Source: Gammaproteobacteria bacterium (GTDB lineage Bacteria; Pseudomonadota; Gammaproteobacteria; Pseudomonadales; Pseudohongiellaceae). From it: DNA of 64,000 nucleotides. The notes below the pieces were generated by a model. That model searched no databases, was not told where the DNA came from, and was given only the letters and a program-made list of their open reading frames with translations. A program made the translations under genes and the position numbers. The stretch covers positions 62,001-126,000 of the forward strand of contig JAQWMX010000011.1 of assembly GCA_029246545.1 (NCBI GenBank), read 5' to 3'. Position 1 is the first letter of the stretch, and each line of letters starts with the position of its first letter. Below are positions 1 through 9,299 of this stretch, piece by piece.

Positions 1-452
1 GCATCCATTAGTGCTTGGTGGCGTTTTTCTAGTTCTTTAAAATTCTGCTGTAGAAGGCGGTGGTTTAGCTTTAGCCTATGTCCGTTAACTTCTCGTTTTA
101 TTGCAGTGATAATTCGACATTGTTGGTAAATGGATAAACAGTCTTGTATCCCGGCTTTAAATAACTCTACAGATTTGATAGTTGAGTTTTCATCGACAAG
201 AAAGATTATTGGTAGCTCCAAGCCCTGCTTGAATAATGTATCTTTGACCATTTCGATAGATAATGAGGAGTCTTCATAGCAAAGAATCAATTCCCAGCTT
301 AAAAAATTAAGTTGTTCATATAGTTCTTTTTTACTTTTAACACTTTGAGCCTTAAGGTCAACACCTTCAATGCGTAAGGCGCTTAGCAATTTATTAATAG
401 AGTGAGTGTGGTTAGAAAGGATTAAAATCCTGATAGGCTCTTGGCTATCCAT
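1..452 (-). CDS. Partial protein with degenerate receiver-like N-terminus
   Basis: This reading frame runs off the left edge of the window; about 150 residues are visible, starting at an ATG at 450-452. The fold pattern looks like a response-regulator receiver domain: a beta strand ending in LILCYEDS near residue 60, then PIIFLVDE, then KAGIQDCLSI. The usual acidic pocket and the conserved Lys-Pro of the fifth strand are not evident, so phosphotransfer may be lost. After the domain comes a charged, coiled-coil-like stretch (LLQQNFKELEKRHQ), as often precedes an output domain. It lies 78 bp downstream of epmB on the same strand, so co-transcription is possible. The output domain is outside the window; a GGDEF/EAL protein is one guess only. 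Confidence 0.6.
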   Translation of the reverse strand, partial: MDSQEPIRILILSNHTHSINKLLSALRIEGVDLKAQSVKSKKELYEQLNFLSWELILCYEDSSLSIEMVKDTLFKQGLELPIIFLVDENSTIKSVELFKAGIQDCLSIYQQCRIITAIKREVNGHRLKLNHRLLQQNFKELEKRHQALMD

Positions 453-530
453 AGCTCATAAATTATCTTAGGTAATTACCGTTAATTTATTGTAGTCCAA
501 TTTCTAATTTTTTGGATAAATTACTTCCCT

Positions 531-1535
531 CTAAAGAATTGGAGTTTTGTTTGTTGTAGCAGCTTCTTCCTGAACCAAAGTAGGTACTAGATAGCCGGGG
601 AGGCAAGCTCTAATTTTAGTCATCAACGATATTGCGGTCTGTATGCTTACTTCAAAATGTCCGCTGCCTTTAACTTTATCTAACATGTGCAAGTAATAAG
701 GTGTGATGCCACATGTAAACAAACGTTCACTTAAAGAAATTAAAGTTTCAGGGTCGTCGTTAATATTCTTTAGCAGAACACTTTGGTTTAATAGGTCAAC
801 ACCAGCTTCTTTTAGCTTTTTACAGGCAGCGTTAACTTCTTCATCTAGCTCTTGCGCATGATTAATATGTAAAACCATAACAAATCTAAGTTGGTAGCGT
901 AAAAAAAGGTCACACAACTGTTGAGTTATTCGTTGAGGAATAACTACAGGAAAGCGGGTGTGTATTCTTACACGTTGAATGTGAGGTATCGCTGCCAAAT
1001 GTTCCAGCAACCATTCTAAGTGTTTATCAGAAATAGCCAGCGGGTCGCCACCACTTAAAATGACTTCTGTAATCGATGTGTCAGCCAGAATGTACTGCAA
1101 ACTATCTATCCATTGCTTTTTATCAGGGCTATTTTCGGTATATGAGAAATGTCGACGGAAACAATAGCGGCAATGGATGGCGCAGCTGCTAGTAGGCATA
1201 AGCAGGACTCGCCCAGCATATTTATGTAAAACCCCTGGCTTAGGATTAAATTGCTGCTCAGCTAAAGGGTCAGAGACAAAGCCCGGAAAAGCCTTAAGCT
1301 CTTGTTGCTGCGGTAAAACTTGTAATAGGAGAGGATCATACGGGTTACCTACTTGCATGCGATTAGCAAAACTTCGAGGCAGGCGCAGAGGGAATTCTCG
1401 TAGAACATCCATGCTTAAATCCAATTGTTCTGGCTTAAGGTCTAATATTTTAAGCAGTTCATTTGGGTCCGTTATGAGATCAGCTAAACATTCTTGCCAG
1501 CTGTTTTGGTTCTGAAAAGGGATAGATTTTAACAT
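531..1535 (-). CDS. epmB: EF-P beta-lysylation protein EpmB (lysine 2,3-aminomutase-like)
   Basis: EpmB is a cytoplasmic radical-SAM enzyme that converts (S)-alpha-lysine to (R)-beta-lysine for modification of elongation factor P. The radical-SAM cluster motif CxxxCxxC is seen at C118, C122 and C125 (SSCAIHCRYCF), followed by a GGDPL motif typical of lysine aminomutases. The length of 334 residues is close to E. coli EpmB (about 340) and shorter than free-standing lysine 2,3-aminomutases, which carry extra C-terminal sequence. It is divergent from efp (1649) with a 113-bp shared upstream region, and epmA follows efp, so the whole EF-P modification set is present. The assignment is supported by both motif and context. 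Confidence 0.95.
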   Translation of the reverse strand: MLKSIPFQNQNSWQECLADLITDPNELLKILDLKPEQLDLSMDVLREFPLRLPRSFANRMQVGNPYDPLLLQVLPQQQELKAFPGFVSDPLAEQQFNPKPGVLHKYAGRVLLMPTSSCAIHCRYCFRRHFSYTENSPDKKQWIDSLQYILADTSITEVILSGGDPLAISDKHLEWLLEHLAAIPHIQRVRIHTRFPVVIPQRITQQLCDLFLRYQLRFVMVLHINHAQELDEEVNAACKKLKEAGVDLLNQSVLLKNINDDPETLISLSERLFTCGITPYYLHMLDKVKGSGHFEVSIQTAISLMTKIRACLPGYLVPTLVQEEAATTNKTPIL

Positions 1536-1648
1536 CTAGTCATAATAGCTGATTAATGTTACTTAGGACTATTGATAACTGTAGCTGGAATTCTTTTAGT
1601 TAAATACATATCATTCCTGCCTGAAACGAAGTCTCAACGAGGTTAGAC

Positions 1649-2221
1649 ATGGCAAGCTTCTCAACTAATGAATTTAAATCAGGTTTAAAAGTATTATTGG
1701 ATGGTGACCCCTGTTCAATTTTGGAAAATGAATTCGTTAAACCGGGCAAAGGTCAGGCCTTTAATCGTGTGAAATTACGCAATTTGATGAATGGTCGCGT
1801 TTGGGATCGTACTTTTAAATCTGGTGAGTCACTTGAAGCTGCTGATGTTATGGAGCTCGATATGGAATACCTCTACAGTGATGGAGAATTCTGGCATTTC
1901 ATGAAAACAGATGGCAGCTTTGAACAGGTTGCTGCTGATAAAAATGCTATCACTGAAGCGCAAGACTGGCTGAAAGAGCAAGATGCCTATACCGTGATAG
2001 TGTGGAATGATGCTCCAATATCGGTGAGTCCCCCCAATTTTGTTGAACTTGCTGTTGCTGATACCGATCCTGGACTAAAAGGTGATACGGCTCAGGGCGG
2101 CACTAAACCAGCAACCTTATCATCAGGGGCTCAAGTTAAAGTTCCATTGTTTATTGAGATAGGGGATGTCTTGCGGGTTGATACTCGGAATGGGGAATAT
2201 CAAAATCGAGTTAAACAATAA
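1649..2221 (+). CDS. efp: Elongation factor P
   Basis: EF-P enters the ribosomal E site and relieves stalling at polyproline stretches. The protein is 190 residues, the usual size. The modified lysine is visible as Lys34 in the loop KPGKGQAF, and the C-terminal block [13 protein letters not shown] is characteristic. A Shine-Dalgarno-like GAGG lies just before the ATG. The lysine in the PGKG loop, together with epmB (divergent) and epmA (50 bp downstream), indicates beta-lysylation rather than rhamnosylation. It is probably transcribed with epmA. Confidence 0.97.
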   Translation: MASFSTNEFKSGLKVLLDGDPCSILENEFVKPGKGQAFNRVKLRNLMNGRVWDRTFKSGESLEAADVMELDMEYLYSDGEFWHFMKTDGSFEQVAADKNAITEAQDWLKEQDAYTVIVWNDAPISVSPPNFVELAVADTDPGLKGDTAQGGTKPATLSSGAQVKVPLFIEIGDVLRVDTRNGEYQNRVKQ

Positions 2222-2271
2222 TTGGTGATCTGTGCTTGCCAAGTTATTGATAAGCGTTAGTTGAGAGATCG

Positions 2272-3252
2272 ATGAAAGATGAGCAATGGAGACCAAGCAC
2301 GAATAAAGATCGGCTGTTTGCCAGGGCTGATTTACTAAAAAGTATTCGCAGCTTCTTCGAGCAAAGATCTGTGCTCGAAGTCGAAACGCCTACCTTGTCG
2401 CAAGCTACAGGCACCGATCCAAATCTTGATTCTATTACTGCTAATTATCAAGACGTTCAACAAAAAGAAAAAACACTATACCTACAGACTTCGCCCGAAT
2501 TTGCCATGAAGCGTTTACTGGCAGATGGAAGCGGTGCAATTTTTCAGATTTGCAAATCATTTCGTAATGCAGAACAAGGCGCCAGACATAATCCGGAATT
2601 CACTTTATTAGAATGGTATCAGCCCGGTTATGATGAGCATGAGCTAATGAATGAGCTAATGCTTTTGGTTCAAAGTATTTATCCTCAAGATCATTCTATT
2701 CAGCATGTATGGCAAAAACAGACTTATCAAAATTTGTATGAGCAGCATTTAGGTTTTAACCCTCATGTTATTCACTGTGAAGAGTTGGAACGGCTAGCTA
2801 AAAAAGAAATTAATATTGAAATAAAACAGGCTAATAAAGATACCTGGCTAGATTTGTTGTTCAGCCACCTTATTGAGCCTCATCTAAAAGAGCCAATTTT
2901 TATTTATGACTATCCGGTATCACAATCGGCATTAGCCGCCACTGGGAAGAATAATGACGGAATAGAGATAGCAAGACGTTTTGAGTTAGTAATTGGGGGA
3001 ATGGAAATAGCGAACGGGTATTTTGAACTAACTGATGTTGAGGAACAGCGCAGGCGATTTTCAGATGACCAGAAAATTCGGCAGGAACAACAAAAAACTA
3101 CTAACCCCGTTGATGGAAATTTGTTAGCGGCAATGACTCACGGATTGCCTAGTTGCGCAGGAGTAGCGTTGGGTCTTGATCGTTTATTAATGCTGGTTTC
3201 TAATGCACAATCGATAGACCAAGTGCTAACTTTCCCCCTAGATAGGGCCTGA
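2272..3252 (+). CDS. epmA: EF-P--(R)-beta-lysine ligase EpmA
   Basis: EpmA (GenX/PoxA) is a class II lysyl-tRNA-synthetase paralogue that attaches (R)-beta-lysine to Lys34 of EF-P. The 326 residues match the E. coli protein and represent only a class II catalytic core; the N-terminal anticodon-binding domain of LysRS is absent. Class II signatures are visible: FRNAEQGARHNPEFTLLEWY (motif 2 region) and GVALGLDRLLML (motif 3). It follows efp by 50 bp. Its last 15 bases overlap tail-to-tail with psd on the other strand, so the convergent transcripts must terminate within each other. Confidence 0.95.
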   Translation: MKDEQWRPSTNKDRLFARADLLKSIRSFFEQRSVLEVETPTLSQATGTDPNLDSITANYQDVQQKEKTLYLQTSPEFAMKRLLADGSGAIFQICKSFRNAEQGARHNPEFTLLEWYQPGYDEHELMNELMLLVQSIYPQDHSIQHVWQKQTYQNLYEQHLGFNPHVIHCEELERLAKKEINIEIKQANKDTWLDLLFSHLIEPHLKEPIFIYDYPVSQSALAATGKNNDGIEIARRFELVIGGMEIANGYFELTDVEEQRRRFSDDQKIRQEQQKTTNPVDGNLLAAMTHGLPSCAGVALGLDRLLMLVSNAQSIDQVLTFPLDRA

Positions 3253-4125
3253 ATCGGTCATTTGTGTTGTATTGGCCGGTGCAATTTCACCAAGCTTTTG
3301 TCCAAGTTGAATAGTGCTTTCAGTTTGCAAAGAAGTTTCCCAGCTCATCACATTGGCAGGAAATAAAACAATAGCCGTTGAGCCAAGCTTAAACCGACCC
3401 ATCTCTTCCCCGCGACGAATCGTAATAGGGGCATGTTCTTGGTAGCGCTCACTATGTTTCGTTAATTTGCTCGGGGCGACCTGGCCAGCCCAAACGGTTT
3501 CAATGCTTGCTACGATCATTGCACCAACTAAAATTACAGCCATAGGGCCAATAGTGGTTTTAAAAATACAAACCACTCGTTCGTTGCGGGCGAAAAGTTC
3601 GTCAATGTTCTCGGCAGTAGTTTGATTAACAGAAAATAATTTCCCCGGAATATAAATCATTTCTTCTAAGGTGCCGGTGAGAGGCATATGAATGCGATGG
3701 TAATCACGTGGAGAAAGATAGAGCGTTGCAAATTTTCCACCATGAAAGCTATCGGCAAGTTTTTGATCACCGCCTAGTAAGGCTGGCAATGAAAAAGATT
3801 TACCTTTTGCCTGAAAAATTTGTTCAACCTCAATATTGCCAATGGCACTAACTGCTCCATCAACAGGACAAACTATAGAATAGGTTTCCGACTCTATTGG
3901 GCGCACTTCGACTTCTAGTTTTCGTGTAAAAAAATCATTAAAACAAGAATATTCTTCAGCAGTTTTTATTTCGGCCTCGGCCATATTCACTTTATATGTT
4001 TTTATAAATAGTTTGATTAAAAAATTTTTCACAAAAGATAATTTGCAACTTGCGAGGCGACCAACGACACGTGACAAAAAATGTTGTGGAACTATATGTT
4101 GGAAAAATATGAATAGGTTTTTCAT
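3238..4125 (-). CDS. psd: Phosphatidylserine decarboxylase
   Basis: Psd makes phosphatidylethanolamine from phosphatidylserine at the inner membrane. It is synthesised as a proenzyme that self-cleaves at an LGST motif, and the new N-terminal serine becomes the pyruvoyl group. LGST is visible at residues 247-250, leaving a short alpha chain of about 47 residues. Other family blocks are CPVDGAVSAIG, FSVNQTTAENI and the histidine-containing YHRIHMPLTG. The 295 residues fit the bacterial type I enzyme. It lies 26 bp downstream of the rhodanese gene on the same strand, an order also known in Pseudomonas. Confidence 0.95.
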   Translation of the reverse strand: MKNLFIFFQHIVPQHFLSRVVGRLASCKLSFVKNFLIKLFIKTYKVNMAEAEIKTAEEYSCFNDFFTRKLEVEVRPIESETYSIVCPVDGAVSAIGNIEVEQIFQAKGKSFSLPALLGGDQKLADSFHGGKFATLYLSPRDYHRIHMPLTGTLEEMIYIPGKLFSVNQTTAENIDELFARNERVVCIFKTTIGPMAVILVGAMIVASIETVWAGQVAPSKLTKHSERYQEHAPITIRRGEEMGRFKLGSTAIVLFPANVMSWETSLQTESTIQLGQKLGEIAPANTTQMTDSGPI

Positions 4126-4151
4126 TTTGCTAAAGCCGTATTAACTTATTT

Positions 4152-4982
4152 TTATGTAATAGAAGATGTTTCGATGGGAGTATCCGGGAGGTTTCCCCAC
4201 TCTGCCCATGAGCCATCATAGGCCTTTACATCATAGCCAATTGCTTTTGCTATTAAGTAAGTTAAACCAGAGCGGTGATGCGATTGGCAATGCGTAATAA
4301 TTTTGTTGTTTGATTGAATGCCCAAAACAGATAGTTTTTCTTGTAGCTGTTGCAAGGGCAATAAACGCAAACTCTTGTTTTTATCCATTGTGTGTAGCCA
4401 GTCTAGATTCACTGCTCCAGGAATGTGTCCATTACGTTGAGCAGTAATTTTAGTGCCTGCATACTCTTCGGCAGATCGGGCATCCCAGATTTTTATATTG
4501 TCATCTTCCAATGACTTAAGCACTTCATCTAACTCTGCAAGTGCATCAGTGTGGATTGTAAATGCAGGATTGGTTGGGCTTGGTTGAGGGATTTCATTAC
4601 TTACTGAATGGCCTTCTTTTAACCAAGCATGTATTCCGCCATTTAAGTAGGAATAAGACTTATGGCCTATAACGTCAAGTGTCCAAATGAAACGACCAGC
4701 CCAACCTCCACCCTCATCATCGTAAGCAACAATATGTTGTTCTGGGCTATAGCCTATTCGGGCAAATAAAGAAGTTAATTGTTCAAGTGTTGGGAGTTTC
4801 CCGGTTGCCGGTGGAATTCCGCTTATTAATTCAGATGGAGTGATATGAATTGCGCCAGGCACATGCACTTGTGCATAGGTTTGAGCTTGGCTTAAATCAA
4901 CTATTTTTAGATTTGGCTTTAACTTGGGATCGTTTTGGTAAACTTCAAGTTGCTCGGGTTCAATAATTAAATCAAGTTTCAT
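4152..4982 (-). CDS. rhdA: Two-domain sulfurtransferase (rhodanese), RhdA type
   Basis: This is a tandem-domain rhodanese that transfers sulfane sulfur from thiosulfate or mercaptopyruvate to a thiophilic acceptor. It has 276 residues. The N-terminal domain is inactive (no cysteine at the loop position), and the C-terminal domain carries the active loop CQSHHRSG with the catalytic cysteine at about residue 232. That loop is very like the CQTHHRS loop of Azotobacter RhdA and differs from the CG[ST]GVT loop of mercaptopyruvate sulfurtransferases. The second-domain DGSWAEWGN block is also typical. It sits between rsgA and psd on the same strand. The physiological sulfur donor cannot be read from sequence. 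Confidence 0.88.
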   Translation of the reverse strand: MKLDLIIEPEQLEVYQNDPKLKPNLKIVDLSQAQTYAQVHVPGAIHITPSELISGIPPATGKLPTLEQLTSLFARIGYSPEQHIVAYDDEGGGWAGRFIWTLDVIGHKSYSYLNGGIHAWLKEGHSVSNEIPQPSPTNPAFTIHTDALAELDEVLKSLEDDNIKIWDARSAEEYAGTKITAQRNGHIPGAVNLDWLHTMDKNKSLRLLPLQQLQEKLSVLGIQSNNKIITHCQSHHRSGLTYLIAKAIGYDVKAYDGSWAEWGNLPDTPIETSSIT

Positions 4983-5023
4983 CGGTTTAAAAAGCTAGCA
5001 TATGTAGGGAAAGCAAAGGTATG

Positions 5024-6043
5024 TCATTCATTCAAAGATTGCAAAATCTGTTGGTAGCTTTGCATCCTGAGGGCATGAATTTTTCCTTCTTCTACTGCGG
5101 TTTTGAGAGCGCAATCGGGCTCTTGTTTGTGTTGGCAATCTCGAAACTTACAACGACCAGCAAAATTCTGAAACTCAATAAAGCCATTAAATACTTCTTC
5201 TGGGCTCATGTGCCACATGCCAAACTCGCGTATACCTGGTGAGTCAATCAAATCTCCTCCAGCGGGAAAATGAAATAGGCGAGCAGATGTTGTGGTATGC
5301 CTGCCTTTATCTTTGGCTTTACTCAGGCTGCCTTCAAGCTTGTTAACACCAGGCAATAGTGCATTTATTAAAGCAGACTTCCCAACACCGGATTGCCCTA
5401 CAAAAATACTGGTTTGTCCCTCTAAGAACTCTTGTAATTCATCGATTCCCTTTCCGCTCTTGCTGGAAACCATATGAGTTGCGTAATCGATGGCAGAGTA
5501 ACGTTCAAGCAAGGCTTCTAACTCTATTTGGTTGTCGTTTTTAAGTAGGTCAATTTTGTTGAGCAGTATTAAAGGGCTTAGCTGGCTGTTTTCAGCGGCA
5601 ACCAGATAACGATCAATTAAATTAGCATGGGCATGTGGTTCAGGAGCAATAACGATAACGACTATATCAATATTAGCTGCGACTGGTTTCAGTTCATTAT
5701 AATTATTGGGACGTTGCAATAAAGAACTACGTTCTAGATTCGCTATTACTACACCAGTTGGCTCTCCTCGCCGCCAGATAACGTGGTCACCGGTTACCAA
5801 TGGCTCAAGATTGCTGCGCTGATGACAACGAAAGATCTCGCCTGTATTCTGACCTTCAAGTGCTTCTATATCTAGCTGCTGTCCAAAGTGCGAGATGACT
5901 AAGCCTTTTTCTTCGGGACCTAAATCATCCAGAGCTTTGTCAGTGTCGGCGATCTCTACATTGCGCTCGGCACGGGCAGCATAATCTTCCTGAATTTTTT
6001 GAATGCGCCAAAGCTGGCGTCGATTAAGATGTTTTTTCTTCAT
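5024..6043 (-). CDS. rsgA: Small ribosomal subunit biogenesis GTPase RsgA
   Basis: RsgA is a circularly permuted GTPase that checks late 30S assembly and releases RbfA. The permuted motif order is visible: G4 NKID at 162-165, then G1 GQSGVGKS at 216-223, then G3 DSPG at 267-270. An OB fold precedes the GTPase domain (TGEIFRCHQRSN, GDHVIW), and a C-terminal zinc finger is formed by C298, C303, H305 and C311. The length of 339 residues is standard. It is divergent from orn with about 65 bp between the start codons, an arrangement conserved in many gammaproteobacteria. Confidence 0.95.
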   Translation of the reverse strand: MKKKHLNRRQLWRIQKIQEDYAARAERNVEIADTDKALDDLGPEEKGLVISHFGQQLDIEALEGQNTGEIFRCHQRSNLEPLVTGDHVIWRRGEPTGVVIANLERSSLLQRPNNYNELKPVAANIDIVVIVIAPEPHAHANLIDRYLVAAENSQLSPLILLNKIDLLKNDNQIELEALLERYSAIDYATHMVSSKSGKGIDELQEFLEGQTSIFVGQSGVGKSALINALLPGVNKLEGSLSKAKDKGRHTTTSARLFHFPAGGDLIDSPGIREFGMWHMSPEEVFNGFIEFQNFAGRCKFRDCQHKQEPDCALKTAVEEGKIHALRMQSYQQILQSLNE

Positions 6044-6095
6044 GCATTAATTATTGAGTGCTTTGCAATCAGCATACTAAGTAAGTAAAGGCTTT

Positions 6096-6103
6096 GCTAC
6101 AAT
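6096..6103 (+). promoter_or_regulatory. Extended -10 promoter of orn, possibly leaderless
   Basis: The bases TGCTACAAT form an extended -10 element (TG-n-TACAAT, hexamer at 6098-6103). It ends only 5 bases before the orn ATG at 6109, with no recognisable -35 at 17 bp and no Shine-Dalgarno between. If used, transcription would start at or beside the start codon, giving a leaderless mRNA. This is inference from motif spacing. Confidence 0.35.
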
Positions 6104-6108
6104 GCTGA

Positions 6109-6678
6109 ATGGATAAAAAACAACACTTAATTTGGATTGATCTGGAAATGACTGGGCTAATTCCTGAGTCAGATCGAATTATTGAAATCGCTACAATTAT
6201 TACTAACACAGATTTACAAGTAGTTGCAGAAGGCCCTGTACTAGCAATTCACCAATCGAATGAAGCTTTGGCAGGAATGGATGATTGGAATCAACGCCAT
6301 CATGGTAGCTCGGGTTTAATAGAGCGCGTTAAAGTCAGTCCCACTAGTGAAAGTGAAGCCGAAAAACTTACTGTGCAGTTTCTTTCACAATATTGTGATA
6401 AAGGTTTTTCACCAATGTGTGGCAATAGCATATGTCAGGATCGTCGGTTTTTGGCTCGTTACATGCCGGCACTGGAATCCTTCTTTCATTACCGTAACCT
6501 TGACGTTAGTTCGCTTAAAGAGCTTGTTAAACGATGGCGCCCAGAATTATTGGACGGTTTAACAAAGCAAAGTTCGCATAAAGCACTTGAAGATATTCGC
6601 GACTCTATCGTTGAATTACGTTATTACCGCGAACATTTCATTAAAACTGATAAATCACCGCTGCATAAACCAGACTGA
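6109..6678 (+). CDS. orn: Oligoribonuclease
   Basis: Orn is a 3'-5' exoribonuclease that degrades 2-5-mers and linear pGpG, so it finishes RNA decay and c-di-GMP turnover. DEDDh residues are visible: D11 and E13 in WIDLEMTGL, a central aspartate in ICQDRRF, and [10 protein letters not shown] near the C-terminus. The 189 residues are near the standard length. The ATG at 6109 is chosen because the upstream ATG at 6102 meets a stop after four codons. No ribosome binding site is evident. It is divergent from rsgA. Confidence 0.96.
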   Translation: MDKKQHLIWIDLEMTGLIPESDRIIEIATIITNTDLQVVAEGPVLAIHQSNEALAGMDDWNQRHHGSSGLIERVKVSPTSESEAEKLTVQFLSQYCDKGFSPMCGNSICQDRRFLARYMPALESFFHYRNLDVSSLKELVKRWRPELLDGLTKQSSHKALEDIRDSIVELRYYREHFIKTDKSPLHKPD

Positions 6679-6692
6679 ATTTAATCCAAAGT

Positions 6693-6714
6693 AGCTCTAA
6701 TGAGAATTAGGGCT
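6693..6714 (+). terminator. Hairpin downstream of orn
   Basis: A 9-bp stem AGCTCTAAT / ATTAGGGCT (one G-U pair) closes a GAGA tetraloop 15 bases after the orn stop codon. It is not directly followed by a T-run (TAAAAAGTCTGTTTTT comes next), so it is a weak terminator candidate or an mRNA-stabilising hairpin. Confidence 0.4.
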
Positions 6715-6816
6715 TAAAAAGTCTGTTTTTCTCAATTCTTTTCGAATTTATTAAACAAAAATGAAGCTCAATTTGAGGGCATTATGCCCAGCTATGACAC
6801 CAAGCTTGTAGATGCA

Positions 6817-6846
6817 TTGATGTATAGAGATTAAGCGTTCTATACT
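6817..6846 (+). promoter_or_regulatory. Sigma-70-like promoter of the M13 peptidase gene
   Basis: A TTGATG -35 element (6817-6822) and a TATACT -10 element (6841-6846) are separated by 18 bp and lie 31 bp before the chosen start codon at 6878. Just upstream, two abutting short palindromes, CTCAA-T-TTGAG (6767-6777) and GGGCAT-T-ATGCCC (6777-6789), could be a regulator site. The promoter is inferred from consensus only. Confidence 0.5.
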
Positions 6847-6877
6847 GCTTGTCTAGTTAAAGATGGAGACACACTTA

Positions 6878-8947
6878 ATGTTCAATTTTCGCTTAGTACT
6901 TATATTTTCTGGATTAATATTGTTTGCTTGCTCTGGGCAGGAAACCGCAACGCTTGATCAAACCGGAAATCCGGAGCCTATCTCAGCTGAGAAGGCTTTA
7001 GTTTCAGGAATTGATTTGGAATATATGGATACTTCTGTTGTCCCTGGTGACGACTTTTATCGCTATATCAATGGTCTTTGGTTAGCGAACACTGAAATTC
7101 CAGCCGACCAATCAAATTATGGCGCATTTACTGCACTAGCTGATGAAGCCGAAGAAAACCTACTCACACTTATTGAAGAAGCTGCCGCTATAGATGCTGC
7201 TATTGGTTCTGACTCGCAAAAAGTAGGTGATTTCTATGAAAGCTTTATGAATGAAAATTTGATTGAAAATCTTGGTAGCAACCCTTTGGTGGGTAGTTTG
7301 GCTGAGATAGCTGCTGCTACAGATAAAGCTGAAATGATGCAGGTTATGACAGCAATGAATTATATCGGTGTACAAATGCCATTTGGTTTTTATATTGATG
7401 TTGATGAAAGACAAATAGATCAGTATGTGCCTAATGTAGGCCAGTCTGGGCTTGGCTTACCAGATCGTGATTGGTATTTAGTTAGTGACAATGACACTTA
7501 TTTAGCTGCTAGACAGGCATACTCGAATTTCATTAATGAAGTGATGTCTCTGGCCGGTTTTGCGAATGGTGAAAATATTGCTAACTCTGTTATGCAAATC
7601 GAAAATCGAATTGCGCAGGCACATTGGGATAGAGTACAAAACAGGCAGCGAGAATTAACCTATAACAAACTAAGTATCGCAGACTTGCAAACATTAGCCC
7701 CTTCAATTGAATGGGCGGCGACCATGCAAGGTCTAGGCATGTTTACAGATGAATTTATTATCACCCAGCCCAGTTATTTTGAAGAACTTAGTAATATTTG
7801 GTCTGAAGTAGGCTTGAGTCAATGGCAGGACTATACAAGTTTTAAATTAGTAAATGCATATGCCTCTTTTTTGAGTCAGGATTTTATTGATGCCGAGTTT
7901 GCTTTTGAAGGGGGCGTATTAAGTGGATTAGAAGAAAATCGCCCGCGCTGGAAGCGTGGAGTTGATGCCGTCGACAGTGCTTTAGGTGAAATCGTTGGCA
8001 AGCTTTATGTTGATCGTTATTTCCAAGAAAACGCTAAAGAACGTATGGACGTCTTAATAGAAAATCTACGAGATGGATTCCAAGTAGGCATCGATGAGCT
8101 TGAATGGATGACGGATGCGACTAAGGCAGAAGCACAATCTAAATTAACCAAATTTACGACTAAAATTGGCTACCCAGATGAGTGGAAAGATTATTCTGGC
8201 GTAGACGTTGTAGAGAATGACCTGGTAGGCAATGTCATGCGCTCTAGACGTTTTGAGCACAATAGAGAGGTTAGCAAGTTAGGTCAGCCCATAGATCGTG
8301 GCGAATGGTATATGACCCCACATACTGTTAATGCTTATTACAATCCTAATATGAATGAAATCGTATTTCCTGCAGCTATCCTACAACCACCTTTCTTTAA
8401 TGTTGAAGCTGATGATGCGGTAAATTACGGAGGGATTGGTGCAGTAATTGGACATGAATTTAGTCATGGTTTTGATGATCAGGGACGCAAGTCTGATGGT
8501 GACGGCGTACTTAGAGATTGGTGGACGGAAGAAGATGCTAGCGCTTTTTCAGAACGTGCAGATGCATTAATAGCGCAATATGAGCAATTTGAAGTATTAC
8601 CTGGCAAGTTTTTAAATGGCGCATTTACCTTGGGTGAAAATATTGGTGATCTAAGCGGGCTGGCTGTTGCTTATAAAGCTTATCAGTTGTCTTTAAATGG
8701 AGAGGAAGCAGCAGTTATTGATGGTTTTACCGGTGATCAGCGATTTTTTATGGGCTGGGGGCAGGTGTGGCGCAGATTATACAGAGATGAAAATTTGGAA
8801 GTTCGAATTACCAGTGATCCGCATTCTCATAGTGAAGCCAGATCGAATGGTGTATTAAGAAATATCAACATCTGGTATGAAACTTTTAATGTGCAAGAAG
8901 ATGATGCCTTGTACTTGCCGCCGTCACAGCGCGTAAAAATTTGGTAA
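6878..8947 (+). CDS. M13 family metallopeptidase, lipoprotein
   Basis: This is a neprilysin/PepO-type zinc endopeptidase predicted to be anchored as a lipoprotein. The N-terminus has a hydrophobic segment ending in a lipobox LFAC. The zinc site is complete: HEFSH at about residues 526-530 and the downstream glutamate in GENIGD at about 587. The family signature YYNPNMNEIVFPA lies just before it. I chose the ATG at 6878 because GGAGA lies 8 bases upstream and the lipobox then falls near residue 18; an ATG at 6863 in the same frame has no such site. The 689 residues are normal for M13. Substrate preference is unknown, but short peptides in the periplasm are likely. Confidence 0.92.
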   Translation: MFNFRLVLIFSGLILFACSGQETATLDQTGNPEPISAEKALVSGIDLEYMDTSVVPGDDFYRYINGLWLANTEIPADQSNYGAFTALADEAEENLLTLIEEAAAIDAAIGSDSQKVGDFYESFMNENLIENLGSNPLVGSLAEIAAATDKAEMMQVMTAMNYIGVQMPFGFYIDVDERQIDQYVPNVGQSGLGLPDRDWYLVSDNDTYLAARQAYSNFINEVMSLAGFANGENIANSVMQIENRIAQAHWDRVQNRQRELTYNKLSIADLQTLAPSIEWAATMQGLGMFTDEFIITQPSYFEELSNIWSEVGLSQWQDYTSFKLVNAYASFLSQDFIDAEFAFEGGVLSGLEENRPRWKRGVDAVDSALGEIVGKLYVDRYFQENAKERMDVLIENLRDGFQVGIDELEWMTDATKAEAQSKLTKFTTKIGYPDEWKDYSGVDVVENDLVGNVMRSRRFEHNREVSKLGQPIDRGEWYMTPHTVNAYYNPNMNEIVFPAAILQPPFFNVEADDAVNYGGIGAVIGHEFSHGFDDQGRKSDGDGVLRDWWTEEDASAFSERADALIAQYEQFEVLPGKFLNGAFTLGENIGDLSGLAVAYKAYQLSLNGEEAAVIDGFTGDQRFFMGWGQVWRRLYRDENLEVRITSDPHSHSEARSNGVLRNINIWYETFNVQEDDALYLPPSQRVKIW

Positions 8948-8988
8948 GACGTTAAAATTAAGTTAATGCTTAATTCAGGAGTTTTAAA

Positions 8989-9222
8989 ATGAGTGATCCA
9001 GTAAGAGCAGCAGATAAACCCTATGCAACAGATGTGGAAGAAGGTAAAACCTATTATTGGTGTTCCTGCGGAAAAAGCAGCACGCAGCCACTCTGTGATG
9101 GTTCACATCAAGGAACAGACTTTACACCAGTAGCTTATGAGGCAGATGCAACAAGAAAAGTTTTTTTCTGCGGTTGCAAAATTTCGAACAACAAACCTAT
9201 ATGCGATGGAAGTCATCAATAA
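8989..9222 (+). CDS. Double CDGSH iron-sulfur domain protein
   Basis: The small protein (77 residues) contains two CDGSH motifs, each with the C-x-C-x2-S-x3-P-x-CDGSH pattern that binds a 2Fe-2S cluster through three cysteines and one histidine. The repeats start near residues 29 and 61. Two motifs in one small soluble chain resemble the CISD3/MiNT-type proteins. No signal peptide or membrane helix is seen, so it is probably cytoplasmic. A good AGGAG ribosome site precedes the ATG. It follows the M13 gene by 41 bp. Electron transfer or cluster donation is the family-level expectation; the partner is unknown. Confidence 0.88.
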   Translation: MSDPVRAADKPYATDVEEGKTYYWCSCGKSSTQPLCDGSHQGTDFTPVAYEADATRKVFFCGCKISNNKPICDGSHQ

Positions 9223-9299
9223 ATTAAGCATCAAGAAATAGACATCAGAATTATAAAAGGCAGAAAATATTTTATTAATACTCCTTGCGGGATTTGGTT

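Noticed and set aside
4983-5520. Plus-strand open frames across rsgA
   Set aside because: They are shadows of rsgA in other frames without signals of coding.
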